The notes below the pieces were generated by a model, which had not been told where the DNA came from, ran no database searches, and worked only from the letters and a program-made list of their open reading frames with translations. A stretch of DNA of 64,000 nucleotides, from NCBI GenBank assembly GCA_029891345.1, contig CM056995.1:215454547-215518546 (forward strand), written 5' to 3'. Origin of the DNA: Dryococelus australis. Its lineage: Eukaryota > Arthropoda > Insecta > Phasmatodea > Phasmatidae. Numbering within the stretch: the first letter of the stretch is position 1; every line of letters starts with the position of its first letter. The position numbers and the translations under genes are program-made. This document shows, in pieces, positions 55,077 to 64,000 of the stretch.

Positions 55077-56243
55077 GACTGCTGGCCATTAAAGCTGCAA
55101 CAGCAGAAAGGACGCACACCCCACATTGGAGTGGTGCTAGAGCAGGGAAGGAGAACGAATTGATTAGCACATGCACCAATGATGACACTGGGAAGCGATA
55201 TAAAAGTGGAGATCAGCGAGCCACTGAGAGACAGTGGCATTGTGTTTCCCAGCCGTTTGTGTGCTTGCAGTGAGCATGCGGTGCCGAAGGACATCACAGC
55301 CATATGAATAATTTCTCATCTTTGATCATGGAAGAATTGTGGCCTAACATGATTGCATTATCCTACCCTGAAATTGGTTCTTGTGTTGGAAAAATGCAAC
55401 CACAATGTAGTGGATATGGGATCAATGAGTCCAGCAGGGCCTAGCTGAGCATGTGCAGGAAGCTAACATTCCCATCGCACCAGTGAGTACGAGGAGAGGC
55501 GTCTGGTGCTTATGGCGAATATGGACCATAAAGTCACATCAAACTCCCTCTCTCAGGATTTAGGCATACGACTCATCAGTTTGCATCTGCTTCTTGCTTC
55601 TGCTTGCAGGATCACAATGGTCGTATGTGTGTCTGGTGGCACTGCGGTGTACGTCTTGCCGAGTCCTGCAGTATGCACCATCATGCTGGTATGGTTTGGA
55701 GTTACGGTATTGGGTGCCATCGGACTCCACTCTCACTTGCACCCAGTCCGCATTGCTGGTACACTAATCAGGAACCATTCCGTGTGAAGGTGTTAGAGCT
55801 TGCTTTCCCCTATCTACAGGGTCAGCCTAGGACCTTGTAACAATGTAGTAATGCACGACCACATGTGGCACACATCTTTCGACATTTCGTGGTTGACCAC
55901 CATATCGCACTGCTCCCTTGAGCTGCATGTTCGCCGGATCTAGAACATAAAAAAATGTGTGGTCCATGGTTTGACAGACGAACTTTGGGCATGTGTCAAC
56001 ACAGAATGGTCAGCGATACCCCAGACAGCCCTCCAACATCTCTTCCTTTCAACACTGCATCGTGTAGCGGTGGTAATTGCCGCCCGTGGTGGGGCCTCAC
56101 TGTGCTGATTTCCTTGTGCCCTTGTACGGCATACCGAACTGCAAGATTAATCATGTCTCATGTGTATGATGGGTATTCTGTCCAATAAATCTGACTAATA
56201 TTTCACATCCTTCTTGGTAATGCAATTTTAATGGCCAACTGTG
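55077..56243 (+). mobile_element. full-length inactive Tc1/mariner element (1167 bp)
   Basis: The left end GACTGCTGGCCATTAAAGCT and the inverse of the right end, CACAGTTGGCCATTAAAATT, form TIRs around the GGCCATTAAA core known from insect Tc1 families. TA lies outside both (55075-55076 and 56244-56245). The length fits a complete Tc1 element. The transposase inside is frameshifted. Confidence 0.9.
55320..56150 (+). pseudogene. Tc1 transposase pseudogene
   Basis: In broken frames the plus strand shows D-H-N-G-R-M-C-V-W-W (55610-55645, the segment after the first catalytic Asp). Next is G-M-V-W-S-Y-G-I-G (55688-55715), then I/W-Y-T or R-I-A-G-T-L and F-P-Y-L-Q-G (55800-55820), then N-A-R-P-H-V-A (55850-55872, where the expected D-N-A-R-P-H has lost its Asp: S-N-A-R-P-H). 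Then A-C-S-P-D-L-E (55925-55945) stands for the S-P-D-L-x-P-I-E motif and R-R-V/A-V-V-I-A-A-R-G-G for the C-terminal end. Several shifts and stops preclude function. Confidence 0.85.
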
Positions 56244-56245
56244 TA

Positions 56246-57629
56246 TTTTGTGCAAGCATGTATATAAAACAGCTATTGTTCTATGGTCTTTGTGTTCATA
56301 TAAGAATTCCTGTGTTAGACACATTTTACTTTCATCTTTGATCTGCCTGAAAAATAAGTTGTAAGACTGTTAAAAAAATTATACCGTTAATGCCTTTGAA
56401 GAAGTTATAATAAATAATGCTGTAACATTACTTGCAAATCACTTCCAAAATCAAAGTCACATAGTTAACAATATTATGATATTCAAGATACCTCCAACTT
56501 GACAATACCCATTATTTGAACAAATAGCATTGTTAGCGACTCTATTTTGTATTTTTTGCCGAGAAATCTTCACTATTTTGTGTGTTTACCACCACCACAC
56601 ACTCGATAGCGTTCTTAACATAATTTCATGGTAACACATTAAATTTTGAAGATTTTGTATTTTTAGACTTTTCTTCACAATTCTGAATGATGTGCATCTT
56701 CAACCACCCGTGTCCCGTTTATTGCCAAAATTTAGCTACATGCTTCACAAAACTCATTATTTTTACACGCTGTATTTATCATAAATATGTTTATACTTGC
56801 ACCATCTAAATATTGTTAAAATTATAGGTTGTAATACCAAAAGAACAGTTTGTTGTATTCCTGTCTGGCGATCGTATTTGCTACTGTGAATGGAACTGTG
56901 TTAAGGTGTGTACTTCGAAAGTACTAACTTGAAACACTGCAAGCAAACAGCCTTATCCCCTGTACTGAAATTTGAATTACTATAAGAATCTCAGAATATT
57001 ACACTTAACAACTATGATAACACTGACCCAAGGTACTTCCGATTCTGTACATTTAGGCTCACTGTCGGTCAACCAGTGCGGGAAAACACTTACTAGACTG
57101 TTGATCCAGGAAAACGTCGACATACAGATTATCCGGGAAACTCAATTTATAGTTTGAGGTTAGTTGAAATCCAAGACTTGCATATTCCTAAACCTCGCAT
57201 ATGCAAACACATTTATCTGTTGAGCTGGTTATAATTTTCATGAATTCTTGTTTACTTCTAAAGGAACATCATTAAACAGAAGAATTTTTTTCTCCTTTTC
57301 ATCTATGCAGTTATTGACATCCTTAGGTGAGTCTGAAATAAAGAAGAAGGCATTTTTTTTTGTAACAAACCATATTACTTGAGTTCATATAAGTTTTCTA
57401 CTAAGAGCATGGGCATAAAGAGACAAATTACTTTTTTTATATGTTAGTTGGATTTCACAAAACCACAAAACCACATAGTGCACAGTGATGCAGCGAAAGC
57501 AAACTTATGCTGTGTAAGTATTAATAAAACTGAAATGAAAAGTGCACCCTTTCTGTACTAATGCTAAATGTCTAGTTTAAGGTCATGCCTTCTGGGAGCT
57601 CACTTGCAGGTTGAAGCCATAGGATAAAG
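56246..57629. other. AT-rich DNA, nothing recognised
   Basis: No gene or repeat identified. Confidence 0.4.
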
Positions 57630-57986
57630 ATGAGGTAAACCGATCTTGCTGGCTGCGCCAACCAATCTCAGTGTCCCAACATTGAAATTATTTTCTGCCA
57701 ATACGATTAGCAAAAACGGCATGGATTGGAATTGAGTTTAGAACACTGTTTAGTAAACAAGTATTTGAGATTGTATAAGACTTTCACAAACCAATTTGCA
57801 ATACAGTTTGATCAAATTCAAATTGGTGTAAGTATTTTATTGAGATAAAAGTGCTTGTCTTTTGAAAGTTAAGACGTAAACAAACTTGTTCATCACTGTT
57901 GACCATGCGATTTCACAGTTGTGTTTTTTTTGGGGTAGGTCAATTATGGGTATATGCGCAGAAGACGATTAATCGGTTTACCTCAT
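57630..57986. mobile_element. small TIR element (357 bp)
   Basis: ATGAGGTAAACCGAT at 57630-57644 is the exact inverse of ATCGGTTTACCTCAT at 57972-57986. The interior has no frame. No certain target duplication was found, so the true borders may lie a few bases outside. A MITE is the simplest reading. Confidence 0.6.
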
Positions 57987-58179
57987 ATTTAATCTATGAT
58001 TGAAACAATGTTATGTTAATAACCTATTACTTGCTTGTTTGGGCAGAAAATTTCGATAGCTATCTACAATTTATGATCCAAATTTGTGTGCTGGATTTCA
58101 CTTTGCACTCTGTGGGCAAGAGTTTTGGGAGGTGGACACTGGGAAAAATTTCAGTAATATTCTTAATCTATAATGGACT

Positions 58180-58370
58180 ATTTTAACCTATACAATAAAA
58201 CGCTTTTGAGAAGTTTCCTTTTAATAAGTTTTCCTACTTAATAACTTCACACAATTTTGCCCCTGATCTATAAAAATTATAGTGATTTGACTCTCTTTAA
58301 GTTTTCCTGGTTAATAAGCTTACATTTTTAGTCCCTACAGAAATTTTTTAGCAGAGTTTTACTGTACATA
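58180..58370 (+). mobile_element. pogo-like element end fragment
   Basis: GCAGAGTTTTACTGTA closes the stretch as an inverted pogo-type end. GAGAAGTTTCC and AAGTTTTCCTGGTTAATAAG are shared with 20625-20765. Confidence 0.5.
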
Positions 58371-58399
58371 ATATGTAGCATTTACCATATGTCGGACAG

Positions 58400-60070
58400 T
58401 AAATTGACGTGTGCGTCCCTCGCCGCCATCCCGTTTTCTCGCCGCGACATGCATCTGCACTCTACCAGTGCTACGAGTGTAACAGTGTGGCGTGTGTGGG
58501 AGGGTGCAAGTGGAGAGTGACGTAGTTCAAGTTAGTGCAATGTTAAATAGGGTGCCTCACGAAAGGGCTCAGCATCTGACACCGCTACAACACTAATTCA
58601 GGGGACACCAGAGACTTCCTTATAAATTAACATCCAATGTTATTGTTTTGTTAAATGTTATTGCAAGAGGTGAGTTATGTTCATTTCATATCTGCCACCC
58701 TCATTTCGCTCCATATCATATGCAAGTGTTTTTGTGTTCTTTTAAATTAGGCAAGATATTTTATTAATCATGTTAGCTGCAAGTGTTATGTGTTTTCATA
58801 ATTTTAAGAGCAAGTGTGACAGAAAGTAGTTCCGGCGTGGCGCGATAACCCGCCATGGGAGATTTGCGTGGCACGGTGGAACATTCAGTAGCATCTGGGA
58901 CTCGCGAGGGCAAGGCTGCATCACGCACGAGCTCCGGTGGCCCGCACCGTTTTCGCGCCAATCACTTAGCTGCAATAGTTTTATTAATTTACCGGAATCT
59001 TGTGACGCTGCGGCTCCACCGTCGAGTTATGTTTGCCTTGACGACCACCGAACTTTAGCGCTGCGAATCTGAAGGCTGTCCACGATAAAGCGAGCACTTT
59101 AGAAATGAACTTTAGAAAAAATTCACTGCCCCTGCATGCATATATTTTAATGGGCGCACCAAGTGACATTCGCCCAGTAAAGTTGGTAACGATGGATGGA
59201 AAGTAGTTCCATATCTTAGCGTCGAATAAAAAGTGCTAGGTAACCATTTGTGATGACTTAAAATTAATTCTTTCACTTTCTGTTTTTTTTTTTTTTGTAA
59301 TGCACCGAAGTGCCAAAATGAGCAGTTTCACAGTTTCATTTAACTGACGCATGAATAAAGTGAGGAGACCCATAGAAATGTTAATTTTACATAAGGTGGA
59401 GGAATACCCAACGTGTATACAAGTAGATTTTAAGTAGGGCTTTCAAAAGTGCAAATTTTACAGCGGACAGCTTATACCTCCATGAACTCTTGGTTTCCCC
59501 TTTTTTGTCCTTTCGTTCCCCTACCCCTTTTCACACCCTCAGGCGTTTCAAGTTATTAATCGAGGCGCTTTATATTGTTTTGTAACCTCGCCTCTTCTAC
59601 ATTTCGCCTCCACCTGGTAACTTCGCAGCTGACGATCTGCGACGGGACGACGAGCGCCGATATTAATTGAATTGTGGCACAGCGCAAAGTGTAGTTCAGA
59701 CACTACGGAAATGTAATGTAATATCTTGCATTTTATTTTATATAGTTCTGAATGTACGCCGGCGAGAGGAAGTATTTTGGTGAGTCGTGGAAGCTTTTTA
59801 TTTAATTGTGGGGCACTTAGGATTGGTAATTGGTGTACAGCATTGTATTTAGAAGTGCTTAAATTCCCGGGTGTGCAGAGTTTATCAGTGGTCTAGATTT
59901 TTTTGGAAGCACGTTATAAAATAAAATTTAGCTGGTTGAAGTTTTTTGAGGGTGCTTTTAGTGTTGTTTGGTGTGTTAAACTTTGCCCGCTGCCGCCTCC
60001 ATTTGGCTATGCCCCGGCGGACTTGGTTGATTAGAAGTATACGCATCCAAAGCTCGTCGCGGGTCTAATA
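58400..60070. other. CpG-richer stretch, possible promoter or 5' exon region
   Basis: Three patches (58415-58470, 58840-59050, 59600-60060) contain many CpG in an otherwise CpG-poor window. A 67-codon frame starts at CCGCCATGGG (58855) in good Kozak context but has no recognised domain. GCGAGAGGAAGTATTTTG|GTGAGTCG (near 59780) looks like a 5' UTR exon with a strong donor. These are hints of a host gene start, not proof. Old retroelement debris is an alternative, because CGGGTCTAATAT occurs both at 60054 and 61569. Confidence 0.25.
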
Positions 60071-61715
60071 TTTTGGTGTGTTGTTATTGATATTTTTAAG
60101 TCTCTGTACTTTACTAGGCAGTAATTTTCATAATCTTTTTCAGTCGCCACACACACGATTTTTTGGTTTTAGTTAATATTTTTAATATCGTAATTTAATA
60201 TGTTGATTTTAGAGTGGAGTGCTTTTAACATGTGTTAGTCGCCGCTCCACTCCTTGTTAGTGTAGTTGATGAATGACGTTATTATTTACAATTTTAGATA
60301 TTTAGGGTACACGGCACCTACATGATTAGCTTCAGCGGATATTATTATTGAAACGTTTCTTAATATGCAAAACATAAATGAATGTTAAATATATTACTCA
60401 GTTATATTTAGGTTGTTAAAATTACCATGTATTTCCATGCAGATATTGAATGAACAGGCTATTTACGAGTGTGAGATTTGAGTCAAATGAGTTGCACTGA
60501 ATTAGAGATTATCATGTTCAATGGTGCTTTACCACGCCACGAGCTTTGAGATTTATTAACATTGATCAAATTATTGGATTCTTAAACGACTTATTTAAGA
60601 ATGAGTACTTCACTATGTCTTATAAAGGCGTATTACCATGTATTGCCAGCAAGACTGATTTGCATTTTATGAGCACGTCTCAAACGTCGTTTCGGCATTT
60701 TAAAATTATAGGTTTGGCGGTATTTCTAACATGCGGGTTCATTTGTGGCACCGTTCGTTTTCGTGCATATTTTGTAATTAAATATTAATCAAGTGAAATT
60801 TTTGATAGAGCACAATTGTGCTGGTCTAGAATTGCCATTAAGTAACAACTGTTAAAAGGCGTAATAGTTGTGCTGGTTGTTGCAAATGTAATTTAATTAT
60901 GTTTACCAGAGTTACTTTTTGATGTATAAAATCTTGCTGGAGAGTAATATTTCCACTCATGAATTTTTTTTAGTCAATTCTTTCTACAGAATGGTCAAAG
61001 CTTTAACTGTATCTTTTAATATTACGTGGCATATACGTGGTTTGGAAATGAAATCAAAGTAATTGTGGCACCACATTTTTAAAATAGTTTTTATTATTAC
61101 GTTTGGCTCACAAAACGTTTTATAATCGTGTTCACGAGTACCTGAATGTTGTTGTTAATATTGATTGAGTTTATAAAAATAAATATATTGAATTGAATTT
61201 GCCTGTGTACATTTGTTATGTAAAGTTGTACTCCCTTATTGGTACAACCTCTTTTTACTTCTCACCAACGGAGACGCCTGCCCTCCTCACCATGGAATTG
61301 CGTCACCTAGGGGAGCTTAATATTTCATTTTAATTCATTGTGTTGCTTCGCGCCGTTTTCTACCACTTTGTCTTTCCGGCAGACCATGCCCGGTGCTTAC
61401 ATAAAGTCATAGTCGCAGAGTTATGTCTAAGAATCAAGACGAGTAAAACTACGCTGATGAGAAATCTCGCGTGTTTTATTTCTGTCAGGCTTTCGGGCAC
61501 TTCAGGGCACGGGCCCTTACATTCCCGCCAGAAGAGTTCCGTGTTCACCCAGTGTTTAGTGTGTTTCACCGGGTCTAATATGTAATTGCTATATTTGATT
61601 CAGTTAATTAGGGGCGTGTGTGCCAGCCCAAATAGGCCACCATTTAATAAACAACCTAATCAACTTATAGTAATTTAATATGAGGAGTGCTACTTCAAAG
61701 GCGAAGTGTACCGTG
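60071..61715. other. no gene recognised
   Basis: AT-rich except for a mixed patch at 61260-61580 holding two overlapping frames on opposite strands without domains. It could be repeat-derived. Confidence 0.3.
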
Positions 61716-61719
61716 GTGA

Positions 61720-61835
61720 TCGGCCTACGATCCAGAGATCTTCAAGAGTCGACAGCTCTACCAGCGTATTGACATCCCGCTGACGATGTCTGGCGCCTAT
61801 CGGGTAACAGTATCTTTCCATCCTCTTTTAACCTT
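61720..61835 (+). repeat. family A leader module, fourth copy
   Basis: TTGACATCCCGCTGACGATG and TCTGGCGCCTATCGGGTAA align with TTGACGTCGCCTTGGCGGTG and TCTGGCACCTACCAGGTAA in the 47.1-kb copy, preceded in both by a CAAGAG/TAAGAG-type segment. Only this module is present. The surrounding sequence is not family A. Confidence 0.6.
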
Positions 61836-62049
61836 AATTTTCACCGCACCTCAAAACCTCTTCATACCACACAGCAGAACCACGACACCACGTCAAAATA
61901 TCGAATTGATACTTTACAAAAATGGGGAATTGACTAAGTATTTGACAGTACACTGAACCTCTTTGTTGTAGTGTTAGTGTTGTGTATTAGAATTGACTGT
62001 CAATGGATAGTGATTCTGATCCTTCGAGATCACCTATTCCATAACATGA

Positions 62050-62175
62050 TTTCATAGTGGTCCTGTGGCTGAGCCAACTGGTTTCCCACCAAGACAATCT
62101 GGATTCACCTCCCAATAGGGCCAATCTCCCAGTAGGGTCACACCCAACGTCTGCAGTTGGGGAGATGAGGGACAT
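62050..62175 (+). mobile_element. tRNA-derived SINE-like fragment
   Basis: TCCTGTGGCTGAGCCAACTGG (box A-like), TTTCCCACCAAGACAA, then TCTGGATTCACCTCCC (box B-like) follow the tRNA order and spacing. The later part contains CCAATAGGG/CCAGTAGGG direct repeats. It is more degenerate than the SINE at 7945. Confidence 0.55.
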
Positions 62176-62179
62176 TGGC

Positions 62180-64000
62180 AATGGTTAGCAAGTTTAACTG
62201 GGACACTGCCATTTCTCAACATCTGCATCTCATTGCTGTCTACACGTCATCACTTCCATGGCTGTATAAGACCTAGTTGTAAAATGGCGTAAAAAATCTC
62301 TCATATTACTTCAATTCCTTTCTTTTATGGCCTCTCACAAGTAATTGTTCCACAATCTTTAAGTGTGATGAAAAATTAGTTGCACTTTGAGTGATGACAT
62401 CATATATGTTAATCCCCCTCAAATTATATTAAGTATAAGTTACAGAGCCTTAAAGATCTTTCTCACTAGTGTAGCAATCCACATTATGTATAGTATTCTA
62501 CTTTTAAGCTGCAATATGATTTTCTGCTAGCATGAAATAATTCTTCTTAATGGATGGCAATCCTAACAATTAAGTGATACGTTTTTAACTGAAACCAAGA
62601 TTAAATTATATTGTAATGTCTCGTTCCATACAATTTCTCATTGCCATTTGCATTTATAGGATTTTTTCTATGCATATATGACAATATAGTTAATTTTCAG
62701 TAGCAATATAATTATGCTTATATGCTCATTATCAATAACATGATGTCAAGGTTGACTTAAGTACTTATTGCCCAAACAAAAACAGGACACCTTGTCCGAT
62801 CTTTTTGTAGCCTGTAGCCTACTTTCTTTTCTCAATCAGTTAATTTTAGGTTTATGTAACCAGTTACTTTAGGAACTAATTAGTAGAGGTTAGAATTTTC
62901 ATGATTTTCAGTCATATTATTGAGCCTGTGAGATTTATTCATTCACTACTGCTACAAGACGATGCTAATTTGTTTTATAACTTTGTTGCATACAGGTTAT
63001 TCAGTTAAATGTTGATAATATAATTATACGTTATGTGGAATGTGGTGAAAATATTTAAATTTGTAAGTCACAGTGATTTGATTTTATGCGTTATATATTA
63101 CAGAAATATTATCGGTTTAAAATTTTTTTACTTGAAATGTTAACTTAAATTAAATTGATACAGTCAAAATTGTTTATAATTTTTGTGTACATTTTTAGTT
63201 GGACAAGAGTGGGTGTGAATTTAGTAATCATACTTCAGTGCTTCAGTTATACAAAAAAAATGAACTTCAGTCCAAGGAAATGTCCATGCAAAGAGCACAG
63301 CTAGTATGCATAGATGTTTACTACACAGAGTTATTATCATCTATTAATTATTACATTTATTACGTATAATTCATAATATATCATACTAAATATAATTATT
63401 ATTTTTAAGTCTGTAGAAGGGCTGTGGTGGAGGAGCACACCTCAGCTACCATAACTACTTGGTCAAAGTGACAAACTAACCAATGTTGACTATATATTTA
63501 TTTTCAATGGTAAATTTGGTTAATGAAAAATATAAATTCTAAAAATTAATCAAGCCATTGTAAACAAAATTATTCTTGGAATATTAATTGGCAAACTTTA
63601 AGGTCATATCTAGGTAATAGTCTTGTTCTTCACATACTTTCTTGGGATGTACGAAGCACTTTGTGTTTATTTTGTAACTGGTCTGACATAAGAAAAATAA
63701 GAAAACTTAGCGTACTAAAAATGTATAGAAAGGTAATTTCTATCTCTTTTGTATTCCTGAAATACGTTAAACCAAATCATTTAATGTTTACTTTACAAAG
63801 AATCAGATAATGTCGAGACTGCAACATAATTATATGCTTTGGGATTTTATTATTATTCCCCTGGTGCATTTAATTGCAACTAGAGTAAATTTAAGTTATA
63901 GAAAATAATTTTTGTAATTAAATAGAATGTTATCAAATGTTTATGTATCCATGTTTGAGTTTTGAGAAGTTCAAGTGCTAGTGTTGAGGGCGTGCACAAG
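62180..64000. other. AT-rich DNA, nothing recognised
   Basis: No frame above chance, no repeat or transposon motif identified to the end of the window. Confidence 0.4.

Overview
This is a 64 kb piece of an AT-rich animal nuclear genome, most likely an insect or another arthropod. It has no bacterial gene layout. What it does have is isolated exons with GT/AG borders, tRNA-derived SINEs, hAT, Tc1 and pogo-like DNA transposons, Ty3/gypsy LTR retrotransposons and a LINE fragment, nearly all broken by stops and frameshifts. The species cannot be read from the sequence.

Layout. From 1 to 20.3 kb runs what looks like the 3' part of one plus-strand host gene. Its three candidate coding exons (6552-6680, 11598-11711, 17331-17369) all join in phase 0. 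The last ends in a CaaX-type C terminus (Cys-Arg-Leu-Met-stop) and is followed by about 3 kb of TE-poor sequence with an AATAAA near 20.31 kb, read as a long 3' UTR. The introns and upstream sequence hold old repeats: a family with GATAC-rich ends (near 1.0, 4.3, 8.2, 9.8 and 14.5 kb), a SINE, an 853-bp TIR element, a pogo-like element and a GC-rich block at 1.95-3.55 kb.

From 20.3 to 25.2 kb comes a complete but dead hAT transposon (22213-25148) with TIRs and a near-perfect 8-bp target duplication. From 25.7 to 31.5 kb lies a minus-strand Ty3/gypsy copy (family A: leader, gag, protease, RT remnant), split by a nested plus-strand LTR element at 27498-30016 that is itself internally deleted. 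From 31.8 to 37.5 kb are fragments of a ZMYM1-type hAT, a LINE RT, the 3' end of family A, another hAT and an LTR-like block.

From 38.9 to 46.8 kb is the most complete family A copy in plus orientation: leader, gag, RT, RNase H, integrase, then a 303-codon open frame of unknown function rich in Gln and Glu. Its RNase H is split by a 1.94-kb insert with an AATAT duplication. A second leader follows at 46.9-47.3 kb. An inverted-repeat element with arms of about 160 bp (47.41-48.29 kb), which I cannot assign to a known family, and a Tc1 C-terminal fragment come next. From 49.5 to 54 kb a minus-strand gypsy integrase/tail lies against a plus-strand LTR-PBS-gag piece. From 54 to 64 kb are a full-length dead Tc1 (55077-56243), a small TIR element, a CpG-rich stretch (58.4-60.1 kb), a fourth copy of the family A leader module, a second SINE and plain AT-rich DNA.

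Overall, one probable host gene end is embedded in layered transposon debris. No intact mobile element or defence system is visible. The least explained items are the CaaX gene, the 303-codon ORF with the leader module of family A, and the long-armed inverted repeat at 47.4-48.3 kb.
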